Shown one piece after another: positions 10,519 to 21,048 of a stretch of 64,000 nt of DNA. Position 1 is the stretch's first letter; every line of letters starts with the position of its first letter. The stretch comes from Kingdonia uniflora. Its lineage: Eukaryota; Streptophyta; Magnoliopsida; Ranunculales; Circaeasteraceae. Where the stretch lies: positions 2,976,001 to 3,040,000 of the forward strand of contig JACGCM010002435.1 in the NCBI GenBank assembly GCA_014058105.1, read 5' to 3'. The notes beneath the pieces were generated by a model. It searched no databases, was not told the origin of the DNA, and saw only the letters and a list, made by a program, of their open reading frames with translations. Position numbers and translations under genes: made by a program.

Positions 10519-11295
10519 TCCTCAGCCGTAAAACTTACACACCGTAAAACTTACACAAAAAACTATAGAAGAACAGAAGAAGATTTTGTTGGCATTCAAA
10601 AGTCCCACTTTTTCTAAGGAGAAATCATACTCCCGTCAGTCCTAAAGCTGGACTCAATAGACAGTGCATGGACCACCAAAATGATAAAACTCAACACTTC
10701 CGAAACATCCGGCGTAAAATCTCAACTTTTGCTCAACTTAGTGTAAACTAATAATTTCAAATATATATTCTAATCACTCTCACTTAAAAAAAATTATTTT
10801 CTTCTCTAGCATCAGTTGCATCAGTTGCAGCATTTCAGGAGTTTGGTTTCATTTGTTTTTTTTGGTGGTCTTAGAGGGGTTGCCTTGATTACTTCAAGTT
10901 CAAGGTGAATCACAGCAGTTAGGACCTACTTATTTGTCATATGGGGTGTTTTTATTGTCTTTTTTCTAGTTTTGGATATTTGGTTTTTTGTTTGTTTTCA
11001 ACTACCACAACTTGTATATATCTCTTTGCTGGGATTTGAATGGGTGTAGCTGAATCTTTCTTCTCTTGAAGGAAACTGCAACTCTTAGTTTGGAGGTAAA
11101 ATAAGGTTTTGAAGATTTGATGTTTATGTCTCTAGGGTTGGTTTCCTTGTAAACCCTCTTTGATTTGGGTGTCTAGATCTTATGGTTTGGGATTTGGGGT
11201 GGGAAACTTTGGGGTTTGCATTTTGAGTTGTGAATTGGAAATGTGGTTATTAATTAAGGGTATTTTGCTTTTTTGTGCTTCTCAGTGCAGGATAA
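10519..11295 (+). promoter_or_regulatory. upstream region and probable 5'UTR intron of the small conserved gene
   Basis: The region between Harbinger element 1 and the ATG at 11296 has no ORF of interest. A pyrimidine-rich leader near 10790-10905 could end at a donor (TTCAAG-GTGAAT near 10901), with an acceptor TTCTCAGTGCAG just before the ATG context (11283-11290), giving a 5'UTR intron. An ATATATATT box lies near 10757. These are inferences from splice signals only. Confidence 0.35.
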
Positions 11296-14200
11296 ATGAA
11301 GAAATCTCCTATATTCCCCAAATCTGAGATTGGGGACTACAATGGGCATGATGGGTTTGATTCTCAGCTGAACTTTTCAAAGGTAACCCGAAACTCTTAC
11401 TGTAAGGGCCTAATTTCGTAGCTCGAAGTAACTTGAAATAGATCTTACATCAAATGTAGTTGTGACAATTATGTTGGGTGTGAACTTCAATGTGAAGAAT
11501 GGAATTGTCGAAGACTGATATTGTCGAAGTCGTTCGAACGAGCTTGGATGTTGTTCGAACGAGTTGTCATGTTTATAGGGTTGAAGACGAATTATCGTAA
11601 AATCGTTCGAACGACTATCGACCTCGTTCAAACGGGCTTGGATGCCGTTCGAACGAGCTTGGCATAGGTTTGCTTTAGATATTATTCTGAGATGTTGGGT
11701 TTGCCTCGAAATCCGTTCTACTTATATTTAGTCTCCTAGTATATAAAGAAGACTTAGGTTATTTTGTTAAGCAAACTTTTCCTCTGTGAGTTTAATTCTA
11801 GAGACCTAGAATTTAAGAGACTCCATTAAAGTATAAGAAGTTTGGAGAGATCGTGTGTAACCTGTTTGATTATAGTAGATTGTTCGCGGGGAGTGGTTTT
11901 CCCCCTGTAAGGGTTTTTCACTTCCCTCCTCCGGGTAAATTATTGTGTTCTTGCTTTTGTATAATTTCTTAATTGGCATTTTTGTTTATTATTCTTGAGG
12001 CGAGGGATTGGGATTAGCTACCCTGATTCCTAACAAATTAGTATAACCAAATAAAGAAAATGACACAGGTGATTAGCGTGAAAACTTTTGAATAGGTAAA
12101 AACCATGACCTCGGTTTGAGGATTTAGTAACTGTAACTTTATTGCTTGAGGATGATGTTTATATTACAAGTTTTATGATTTCTTGAGCTAGAAAATCTTA
12201 GTCCTCCCTCATCTTCTTCTTTGTATCTTATTCCTTTTTATAGACCTCTTTCTCAGCTCGTTTTCGTGTGTTAGCACGTCCTCCTAGAATGGAGGAAAGA
12301 GTGGTTGTCTGTGGGAAAAAAGGGGGCGATCGTAGGGACCTGTCTCTCGAGCTACAGTAACAACGAACTGCTGCAATACCAGGCTCGCGCAAAATATACC
12401 TAACATGCACCATATCAACATTAACACCTGGAAAAAGAGTTGGGGAAGAGGTCTATAAAGCAGTTACAGGAAAGATCTCCACTCTTTCCTCCATTCTAGG
12501 AAAAAGAGTTGAGGAAGAGGTCTATATTTAGTAACTGTAACTTTATTGCTTGAGGCCGATGTTTAGATTACAAGTTTTATGATCTCTTGAGTTAGAAAAA
12601 CTTGGTCCTCCCTCCTCTTATTCTCTGTATCTTATTCTTTTTATAGACTTCTTCCTCGGCTCATTTTTATGTGTTAGCACGTCCTTCTAGAATAGAGAAA
12701 AGATTGGTCTTTCATGTAATTTCTTTATAGACCTCTTCCTCAACTCTTTTTCCTGGAATGGAGGTAAGAGTGGAGGTCTTTCCTATAACTGCTTTATAGA
12801 CCTCTTCTTCAACTCTTTTTCCATGTGTTAATGTTGATATGGTGCCTGTTAGGTATATTTTGCGTGAGCCTGGTATTGTAGTAGTTCGTTGTTACTGTAG
12901 CTCGAGGAATGGTTCCCTACAATCGCCCCTCTCAACTGAAGGAACGGGTGGCTTGAGTTAAGAAGTTCGGATCAAGCTTGTTGTTGAAAGTTGAACCGGT
13001 CTGTCCGTTATAATGTATCTTTGGGATCTGTCGCTGACTTTAATTATGACATGTGGAATTGTAAAGCAATGCAATAAGCGAAAGAAGAAATAACATGTTT
13101 TAATTTTGACCTATAATATGTCGGTCGAATGGGATGAATCAATTGATTTGTTTGTAATGTGATGGTCGAATTGGATGAACCAATTGTTGACTTGTAATCT
13201 GTTGGTCGAATTGGACGAACCAATTGTAGACCTGTAATCTGTTGGTCGAATTGGACAAACCAATTGTGGACCTGTAATTTAGTAGATGGGTTTGGAGCTT
13301 AGTTGAAAGTAGAGAATCTGAAGTTGAGGTCGAATATGGAGCTTAGTTGAAAGTTGGTGAAGAGCTTTAATAATGTGGTTGATCGTTGAGCTAGTTGAAA
13401 GCTGCCGAAAAGATTAATAATGAGGTCGAGCACTGAGTCTGAAGCTGAGGTCGAATATGGAGCTTAGTTGAAAGCTGGTGAAGAGCTTTAATAATGTGGT
13501 TGATCGTCGAGCTAGTTGAGAGCTGCCGAAAAGATTAATAATGAGGTTGAGCACTGAGTCTGAAGCTGAGGTCGAATATGGAGCTTAAAGCGAGCTGAAG
13601 TTTGAAGTCGAAGTTGAGCTTTTGCTAAAAGCGAGCTGAAGTATGAGGTTGAGCTGAAGCTGAAAGCGAGCTGGAGTTTGAGGTTGAGTTGAAGCTGAAA
13701 GTGAACTGAAGTTGAAAGCGAGTTGAAGTTTGAGGTTGAGCTGAAGTTGAAAGCGAGCTGAAGTCTGAGGTTGTGTTGAAGCTGAAAGCGAGCTAAAGTC
13801 TGAGGTTGAGCTAAAGCTAAAAATGAGCTGAGGTTGAGCCTAAGCTGAAAGCGAGTTGAAGTTGAAAACGAGCTGAAGCTTGAGGTTGAGTTGTAGCTGA
13901 AAGCGAGCTGAAGTCTGAGGTTGAGCTGAAGTTGAAAGAGAGCTGAAATTGAAAACGAGCTAAAGCTGAAAGCGAGCTGAAGTATGAGGTTGAGATGAAG
14001 CTGAAAGCGAGCTGAAGTTGAAAACGAGTTGAACTCTGAGGTTGAGTTAAAGTTGAAGTTGAAGCGAACTGAATTTGAGATTGAGCATTGAATCTGAAGT
14101 TGTTTCCAATCGTGTTCCTCCTCTTTATTGCCCCTAGTATTGATTGCACATATCGAAGTGTGATCGATGGTGGCGCAATTGTAGGTTAGCTGCTTAGAAG

Positions 14201-15740
14201 TCACCATGATTGAAAATTGATCATTGAGTAACTTTCTGCCTTAAGATTTCGTGAAAATGTCTTATTTCCCACAGATGGTGCCAAATGTAAGGCCTAATTT
14301 CGTGGCTTGAAATAAATCTTACACCAAATATACCTGTGTCAATTAGTATAACCAAATAAAGAAAATGACAAAGTAGCTTGAAATAAATCTTACACCAAAT
14401 ATACTTGCGACAATTAGTATAACCAAATAAAGAAAATGACACAGGTGATTAACGTAGAAACCTTTGAATAGGTAAAAACCACGACCTCGGCTTGAAAATT
14501 TTGTAACTCTAACTTTATTGTTTGAGGCTGATGTTTAGATTACAAGTTTTATGATCTCTTGAGCTAGAAAAACTTGGTCCTCCCTCCGCTTCTTCTTTGT
14601 ATCTTATTCCTTTTTATAGACCTCTTCCTCAGCTCGTTTTCGTGTGTTAGCACGTCCTCCTAGAATGGAGGAAATAGTGGTGGTCTTTCCTGTAATTGCT
14701 TTATAGATTTCTTCCTCAACTCTTTTTCCTGGAATGGAGGAAAGAATGGAGGTCTTTCCTGTAACTGCTTTATAGATCTCTTCCTCAGCTCTTTTTCCAG
14801 GTGTTAATGTTGATATGGTGCATGTTAGGTATATTTTGAGTGAGCCTGGTATTACAGTAGTTCGTTGTTACTGTAGCTCAAGGACAGGTCCCTACACTTA
14901 CATTTTCATTTTAGTCATACAACCTTAATTTATTTAGTTAGTACTGGAAACAATTAGGATGGGTTTGTTAGTTCACCCATAAAATTTGCGATACAAGACT
15001 TCTTGTAGGGCTCTTTGAATGAGATAAAGTGACCAAGATTATATGTTAGGAGAATAAACCATTCATGTAACTAATTTAACTGGCATTCTAAGGATCCATA
15101 TGAAAAATTAAAGCACACATAGGGATCTCTTCTTGTAGTTTAGGTTACAAATGAGTATGTATAAGGGGTGTAGGGAGGTGCCGGTACACATGAAAATGTG
15201 ATTTCACGAGCATGTCTACTGTTTACTATACTCCTCGTACTTATATCTAAATTACCATCATAATATACTGTTTATAATCCCACAGCAGGCATGACTTAAG
15301 ACAATTAGAAAGTTATTGAGATTATTTATCTTATTGTGATTGATCAGTTCTTAGAAGAAACAAAAAATCATGCAAGCCAAATAAAGAGTCAAGCTCCATC
15401 ACCGTATCAAACTAAAGCAGTAAACAAGGGTCTAGGCGAAGAGAGGAAGAAAAAGAAGTCGTGGAAATATTCATTATTTTCTTGGATGAAAGTCAAGAAA
15501 AAGAGTAAATCTGCGATGGAGTCCTCTAGTCCTTGCATTTCAAATCCTAGACGTGGTTCTGTATCTGGTCCAATATATGGGAGTGGAAGAAAAGGTCTTG
15601 TTGCCCGTCCAATTTCTGGACCTCTCAGTAGCCTTTTCACTCCTGTGAGAAAAGGAGAAGCTGAGGTACCTTATATGTGTTTGGATCAGATCAACTACCC
15701 AATTGGTCAGACTTATGGACCTGTTTACTTGGTCACATAG
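11296..15740 (+). CDS. conserved plant protein of unknown function (two coding exons)
   Basis: Exon 1 is 11296-11382 (MKKSPIFPKSEIGDY...LNFSK) and ends at a GTAACC donor. Exon 2 is 15348-15740, following the acceptor GATTGATCAG. Phase is 0 and the joined product is 159 residues without any stop. The protein is small and basic: a KKKKSWKYSLFSWMK patch, an SNPRRGSVSGPI motif and a conserved-looking end, PYMCLDQ...YGPVYLVT. I recognise this as a family of small uncharacterised land-plant proteins but assign no function. The intron is unusually long (3,965 bases) because a complete LTR element, 11401-14896, sits 18 bases after the splice donor. The coding sequence is undamaged, so splicing across the insertion is possible, though premature polyadenylation in the LTRs could lower expression. 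Exon 1 alone is too short to be found by ORF length; it was chosen from phase, splice signal and the MKKSP start. Confidence 0.75.
11472..12035 (+). mobile_element. solo LTR of another family nested in the LTR
   Basis: 564 bases starting TGTTGGG and ending CCTAACA are flanked by the perfect 5-base duplication AATTA (11467-11471 and 12036-12040). The intact site GACAATTAGTATAACC can be read in the other LTR near 14411. It contains CGTTCGAACGA motifs (near 11530, 11606, 11647) and a TATATAAAG box near 11740, like the LTRs at 1388 and 4112. A solo LTR arises by recombination between the two LTRs of an inserted element. Confidence 0.9.
12228..12535. repeat. inverted duplication inside the LTR
   Basis: 12305-12535 is an inverted copy of the LTR end found at 12720-12921 and 14690-14896; for example CCTGTCTCTCGAGCTACAG and CAACATTAACACCTGG are reverse complements of segments there. 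The flanking forward segments (TTTATAGACCTCTT...CCTCCTAGAATGGAGG) occur again near 12640 and 14615. The result is a foldback able to form a long hairpin in a transcript. Confidence 0.75.
12922..14285 (-). repeat. tandem-repeat interior of the LARD-like element
   Basis: Three repeat zones follow each other. At 13118-13285 a ~47-base unit (GGTCGAATTGGACGAACC) occurs about four times. At 13319-13600 a ~121-base unit (GAGGTCGAATATGGAGC) occurs two to three times. At 13600-14090 short degenerate units of roughly 12-36 bases (GCTGAAAGCGAGCTGAAG) repeat many times. On the minus strand a 231-residue frame is open through the last zone (14207-13512), but it is low in complexity (repeats of FSFSSTS / ARFQLQLNL) and matches nothing I know. 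Confidence 0.8.
14268..14285 (-). other. primer-binding site of the LARD-like element
   Basis: On the minus strand it reads TTTGGCACCATCTGTGGG directly after the LTR end, close to the TGGCGCC-type primer sites of plant Tat-lineage gypsy elements. Confidence 0.7.
14286..14896 (-). repeat. LTR (5' in element orientation)
   Basis: 611 bases, TGTAGGGACC to CCTTACA on the minus strand. Near its start (14286-14410) it holds a partial direct duplication of the segment TTGAAATAAATCTTACACC. Confidence 0.85.
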
Positions 15741-17460
15741 TGTTGATTGAAGAAGAAACATTGTTGTCTTCATTTAGTAACTCACTAATCATTTGAGGGG
15801 TCTTCTGCTCGTTTTAATTCAAAGATTGACAGTCTTGACCTTTTCATTGTAACTTGCATTTTTATCATTAATCGAAATCTTTTTATCAAACGAGCCTCAG
15901 TTTCTATTGTTTGTAAAACACTATGGTAGAGTGAGTTCGATTGCAGAGAAGTAGTTTCCTTTTCCTGGAAGAACAAATATGTTGCAGGTTGTATCTTTTC
16001 CTTTTCTTTTCAGCTTTGATCCCTATAATGGTTGCCCAAGAGCCTTGAACTTGGAGTAAGAAAAATTATTTCCTTAGAAGGGGAGGTTGTATTTACGTTT
16101 GTTGCTCCATACTAAGCGTAAATCAATGTTTTATGTGCGATGCTTGTATGATTGGAATTAGACTCTCATAGCCTTGAATGTAGAAAGTTTTTTCCATTCT
16201 GTCTGTATGATAGTTAAACTCGAAATTTACCTCTGGAGACATTGATCCCAACTATTGAGTCTTGCAAACAAGGTTTTAGGATTCTTCTATGAAAGAATTT
16301 ACATTTGAAGTAACTGTGAATTCAAAAAGAGATGATGGAAGCAGGAGTTCATTTTGGTCATGGTACTAAGAAATGAAAATCCTAGAACAAGGAAAAACAG
16401 AGGTAAAATGCTTCCAGATTTTGTAAGAAAACCATAGTTTTCAGTGAAACTACGATCTTGCATGATCCCCTGCAAACTTCTAGAAAGCGCATAACTCATA
16501 AGATCTCTAAACTCAGGGACTCTGCTTCATATGTTTCATGCTTTACACTAATCTTGCTCACCAAGGAGTTGAGCATAAAACTAGGACTTTCAAAGATGAA
16601 TAGACACACGTTAGCACTTCGTATGTTATCCGACTCTGGTATTTCACTGCCCCAAGGCAAATCCTGAGACTAATGTTTTGGACCCTTTCCAGCTCCTAAA
16701 AACATCTAGCAGAATGTATTATTTCCTTGTTTATTAAAGAAGACTGGTGCTCAACTCAAAAAAAGACTAGTGTTTATGCCTATAAATTGTATAGGGAGGA
16801 TAATTGTTGACACGTAAACGCGACAGTAGATAGGCATTACTAGAAAATGTTTAGAGGTATAATAGCTGGTCAAAAAGTCATACCGGTTTGGTAAAGGAAG
16901 ACCACAACATTTAGAGAGAATAATACAGAAATAGAGATCAAATATTTCAGGCCAAGGTTTACATTATTCCTCACTCTGTCCTTAATACCTTTGGTGTTGT
17001 TTACTAACTTAAATCCTAAGCATCCCCAAGATACAAACAAACATGTACTTGCCCCTGCTGCATTAGAGAGTGCCCTAAAACTTTTTGTTTTTGTTTTGGA
17101 AAGTAACCGTTCCCTAAACAATCAAGGTCCTTAGTATCTACATCTTGAAAAGCACTTGGATTCTAGGCATCATACATGGAACTATGGACATTCAATTTGC
17201 AAGAGTTAGCTGAGATTATTATTATTTATGCCTTGAAGAAGAATAATGAACACTGACTACCATGGACGTACACGAAATTACCTTTATCACTAGCGAAGAC
17301 TAAATAGAGCATTGAAGAAAAGCTAAAAATAGACTTCAAGAACTATAGTTTCAATAGCATTGAACATGTTTAATGTAAGAGTTTCATACAACTCTTTGCA
17401 ACAAAACACCCTATTTCTTTTTCTTTACAAAGAAGCCTATTTCATTTAGATGTCATATTG
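15741..17460. other. 3' flank of the small conserved gene and intergenic DNA
   Basis: The first few hundred bases are probably the 3'UTR. Beyond that only unrelated short ORFs and AT-rich sequence were seen, with no element ends or RNA genes. Confidence 0.4.
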
Positions 17461-18600
17461 GAATTTTTCAACACTTGGACTTGGACTTGAGATTGGGCAA
17501 TTGGCTCTTCGGCCTCTGGAGGCCCTTTGGGCTTAGGCTTGGCTCACCCTAATCTTTTTAACAAAAGTTTCTTTGGGCTTGGGCTTGGGCTTGGGCTTGG
17601 GTTTGGTTTAATTCTTAGTCTTGGTCTTCACTTTGTTCTCTCTACTCTTATAGGAGACCTAATCCTCAGGGACACGTCTTCACTTTGTTTTCTTCACTCC
17701 TAATCCTCAGGGACACGTCCCACACGATAGAGAGAGAGCCGTTGGGCAACCTCTCTCTATAAATACAACTCTTCATCACTTCAAAAAAAAAAACACAGAA
17801 CATCACTCTCCTCTCTGTGTTAAAACTCTCTCTCTCTCCATCTTTACGTAGACTTCCTGCTCGTTGTATCCTGGAAGAGATCAGAACTTTATTACCTTAC
17901 CCGAGGTAGGTCGAAATACTCTTTAAAGAGAGTGCGACCCACGCCTCGAGCAATCACTGTTATACTGTCTCTCTCTTTGTTAACAAGCGCTGTTACCAGT
18001 ATTACACTCCTCTACTTGCTGCTGTGCTGTTTGTCGTACAAACTGCGCTCCGGTTACTTGCTGTTTGCCGTACTTACTGCAATGAGTTTACTTACTGCTA
18101 TTTGCCGAACTAACAACTGAGTTCCTGCTACGATTTCCTGGTGCTACTATACAAACTGCGGTGCTGCTGTTGGTTTGTTACCGGTGTTACCTCCTCGTAA
18201 CCGTTACTTATTGCCGGAGTTTACCAAACCAGAAATCAATTCTTCCTGCCTGTGTTGCTGTTACATTTAAGTTTCAGTTCTTCCACCGCCTGAAACTACA
18301 ATCAGTTCTTCCTCTTCTCATTGCTGTAAGCGCTGAGTTCCCTCCTGAAACTGACTGCAATCAGTTCTTCCTGCTGCTGCTGCAAACCAGTAATTCCTGC
18401 CACTGTTTTTCCATGGCTGCTACCTTAAATTTAGACCTGTTGTATAGCTGCTGCTACCTCTAATTCAGACCTGAAACTGTAATCAGTTCTTGCTGCTGTT
18501 GCTTATAACGTTGCTGCGCTAAACACCTTTTTGTTGCCTCAATACCTTGCTGTGCTACTGTATTCATTGATGCTGCAACTGTTCTGAATTTATACTTGAT
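17461..18600 (+). promoter_or_regulatory. promoter-like segment followed by a CTG-rich noncoding stretch
   Basis: A CTTGGG hexamer array occurs at about 17574-17612. CTAATCCTCAGGGACACGTC occurs twice, 17658-17677 and 17700-17719, with CACGT cores. A TATA box (CTATAAATAC) lies at 17757-17766, about 30 bases upstream of an A-rich leader. Downstream, 17930-18600 is a degenerate repeat of CAGTTCTTCCTGCTGCTG-like units with no convincing protein. It may be a solo LTR or an LTR-derived promoter; no target duplication was found. Confidence 0.35.
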
Positions 18601-18850
18601 GTTGTTCAATCAAGAAGGGAAAGCTATTTACAGGTTCATAAGACTTAATATTTTCAACATACAGTAACATAACTACAAATTTCCTAGTAGAAACACAAAC
18701 TAATTGGTGTCAACATTTCCTGCATAACTTCCTCCCCATCATGTAAAGATTGATACTTTGAATTCGTCCATTGCCATATACACCAAAATCACCTTAGATA
18801 TCCACATTGCAGTGGCCTTGAAGAATTCAAGAATTCATTACCTAATAACT

Positions 18851-19762
18851 TCAGAATTCCACGGTTGTCTTCAAACTCTGACTTCTCCTCCCACCTTCCC
18901 CTTGTTCGATGTCAACTGAATTAGGACTACAAGGAGTAATCCGTTTTTCTCGACTCAACATTCTCCTCAATGACCGCATTCTTGTCGTGGCTGGGGACTT
19001 CATGTCCTCCTCGGATAACCTAGCAGACGAAGGTGATATTGAGGAGAATCCCTCCGATGACCGAGTTGGTATTTCAATCACTAATGCTCTTTCGGGCCTT
19101 GATGAGGAAGAAGAAGAGGATTCGTCTTCAAGACTAGTTTCACTTCCTCCAGTGCTAACTGTTGTTTGGTTGCCCCAAAACAATACATTAGTGGGAAAAT
19201 TCGGGTACTCACTTGCCAAATTCTCCCCCTCCGACCGGTGAAAATCTTGTAACTGCGGAGTGCAATCCACGGAAACCATGTTTCTACACAAGGGACATGT
19301 TGAATGAGATTGAAACCACATATCAATGCACTCAATATGGTATCCATGATTACACTCCGGGAGCAACCGCGCTTTTTCCCCTTCCAAGAGATCACTAAGG
19401 CACACCGCGCACTCTAGTCCGTCCTTAAAGTCTTTCGGATTAAAGATAACAACCGGGAGCGCCATTATGATTGAAAAATCAAGTCCTTTACGGGCAGAGT
19501 GACCCGAGCCTTCTTCCGTAGGGACAAATACCAAGCGACGCCTCCGCCTAAGCGGTGTCCGGTCCACATCGATTCTACCGCTCCAGAACCACTTGGCGTA
19601 AAGATGAAGGAACAGCACGAAGAGGATTACGAGGAAGAGAACGATAACCGCAGCTAACATTAGCTTACCACTTACTGATGCAGCTTTAGAAGTATTAGCT
19701 TGAAATTGAGAGTTCCCCATTTCTCTAATCTCACTCACAAATGAAACAACCCCAGACAACAA
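18851..19762 (-). CDS. RING-H2 finger protein, ATL family (membrane-anchored E3 ubiquitin ligase)
   Basis: A single uninterrupted frame of 303 residues. A hydrophobic segment at residues 35-57 (MLAAVIVLFLVILFVLFLHL) is the usual ATL membrane anchor. A basic stretch RRRRR and the GLD signature (KGLDFSII, residues 92-99) follow. The RING-H2 finger has all eight metal ligands: C118, C121, C137, H139, H142, C145, C156 and C159, with the conserved W149 and P157. The C-terminal half is Ser-rich and probably disordered. ATL proteins pass ubiquitin from an E2 enzyme to target proteins and act in defence and hormone or stress responses; the substrate cannot be predicted here. ATL genes usually lack introns, as this one does. 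The alternative start at Met15 (MGNSQFQ) gives a protein closer to the usual short N-terminus. No damage is visible. Confidence 0.92.
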   Translation of the reverse strand: MLSGVVSFVSEIREMGNSQFQANTSKAASVSGKLMLAAVIVLFLVILFVLFLHLYAKWFWSGRIDVDRTPLRRRRRLVFVPTEEGSGHSARKGLDFSIIMALPVVIFNPKDFKDGLECAVCLSDLLEGEKARLLPECNHGYHIECIDMWFQSHSTCPLCRNMVSVDCTPQLQDFHRSEGENLASEYPNFPTNVLFWGNQTTVSTGGSETSLEDESSSSSSSRPERALVIEIPTRSSEGFSSISPSSARLSEEDMKSPATTRMRSLRRMLSREKRITPCSPNSVDIEQGEGGRRSQSLKTTVEF

Positions 19763-19993
19763 TTCTGAAATCTAAAGAAAACCCCAACTTGAGTTTAAGG
19801 TTTGAGCAAGGACTTAAATGTAGATAGAATAGACACAGAAATTCTGAAATCTAAAGCAAACCCAGAGTGAATTTAGGTTTAAAAACACAAAAGAAAGAAA
19901 CCCCAGTTGAAATTATCAAGTTTATTGTGGGGTTTTGGTAGAAACAGAGCAAAGAACTTCAAATGTAGAAATATAGAGAGATAGATAGAGGGA

Positions 19994-20001
19994 GTTTTAT
20001 A
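19994..20001 (-). promoter_or_regulatory. TATA box of the ATL gene
   Basis: TATAAAAC on the minus strand, about 230 bases upstream of the first Met. It is followed by a pyrimidine-rich CTCTATCTATCTCTCT stretch typical of plant leaders. Confidence 0.6.
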
Positions 20002-20443
20002 GGTGAGAGAAGAGAAACCCAAATATGAAAGAGGGGTCAAAGATAAAAGAGGTAAGGGTTTATTACAGATGATGGTGACGCAGCTCGCCACGAAAGAGAC
20101 TTCAAACTTCTCTCCCGTCTTTCACTCACATTTGTCTCCACCATTTTTTTGGATTTCTCTTCCACATTCACCTTTGACCTTTCTTATGGACCTAATGTGT
20201 AATACCTGGTTTACCCCCTATGCCTTCTTTTTTTTGGCATAATCGATCACATTAACTACAATTCTTCTTCATAACTTAATGATGCATAAGGTAAAATATA
20301 AAATATGGAATCGGATGTTTAGAGATTTTGGGTGCTAATTCCCCTCTTGTTTGTTGTACTATTTTCTACTCCTTTGGTTGATCTCCCGAAATGGGTTAGT
20401 GTTGTAACTTGTAATGATAATGTCTCTTTCGAGCTAGTTTTTC

Positions 20444-20800
20444 TGATGTGGTGCATCCTCATAGGATCGTTTACCCATCGTACCATCTATGTTTATTTAA
20501 TGCTTTTAATATTTTGTATTTTAGTCTTTAGCTTAAGCCTTGTTGGAGAGTCCCAACCTAAGTTATTAACACTTTCCAAGTTTAAGTAGAATTCTATTTT
20601 CAATTAGAATTAGGGTTTCTAATTCTAACCCCCTTGTATTCTATAAAATGGGTGGTCTAGGTTATTAATTTCTTAGTTAGTTATTTCATTTATTCAGAAC
20701 AAGAGTTTTAGTTAATAAAATTATGTTTCCTCAAGAACCTAATTCATTTTGTTAAACTGGTATTTTTCTTAATTATTGACTTCCGCGTAATCAGTTTACA
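20444..20800 (+). repeat. 5' LTR of the small LTR element
   Basis: It matches 22359-22591 joined to 29767-29890, e.g. AGTCTTTAGCTTAAGCCTTG and CTTCCGCGTAATCAGTTTACA. A TATA-like CTATAAAATGG lies near 20641. Confidence 0.85.
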
Positions 20801-21048
20801 TCAAATTGGTGTCAGAGCGAGCAAGATTTTGCGGGATTTTTTTTATCGACTGCTACAGTGTTTTAGATTGTTGTTACAATGTCTTTCAAGAACTGCACAG
20901 TAATTTCGTGCTGCTACAATGTTTTCGGTTAATGCTACATTGATTTCTGCAGTAAAATTCCTAATAGCGTCAATAAAGAATTGATTTTCCATCAAAGTGG
21001 TACCAGAGCTAGGATAGATCTAAGAGTAGTTAGCTTCAAGAGAAAAAA

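Larger units (their letters stand above)
11401..12921 (-). repeat. LTR (3' in element orientation), expanded by a solo LTR and an inverted duplication
   Basis: It matches 14286-14896 piecewise. Extra material is the solo LTR at 11472-12035 and rearranged repeats at about 12228-12790. Confidence 0.8.
11401..14896 (-). mobile_element. non-autonomous LTR retrotransposon in the intron (LARD-like, Tat-type primer site)
   Basis: The target duplication is perfect: CTTAC at 11396-11400 and 14897-14901. LTRs lie at 11401-12921 (enlarged by insertions) and 14286-14896. On the minus strand the element starts TGTAGGGACC and the LTR ends in CTTACA, followed by TTTGGCACCATCTGTGGG, a primer-binding site seen in plant Ty3/gypsy elements. 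On the same strand a purine tract (GAGAGGGGCGA) precedes the other LTR. The 1.36 kb interior has no gag or pol, only tandem repeats. It must have moved using enzymes of a partner element. A related LTR end is found at 63090-63289. Confidence 0.85.

Noticed and set aside
13512..14207. 231-residue minus-strand frame as a real protein gene
   Set aside because: Low-complexity product of degenerate tandem repeats whose units are mostly multiples of three; no known domain. Listed only as part of the repeat interior.
16870..17121. Minus-strand 83-residue frame with a hydrophobic end
   Set aside because: No homologue recognised, no promoter or splice context; typical of a chance frame in AT-rich DNA.
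18161..18463. 100-residue Cys/Leu-rich frame
   Set aside because: It arises from CTGCTG-type repeats, shifts frame between repeats and has no domain.
18909..19241. Plus-strand 110-residue frame over the RING gene
   Set aside because: It is the antisense shadow of the ATL coding sequence and has no similarity of its own.
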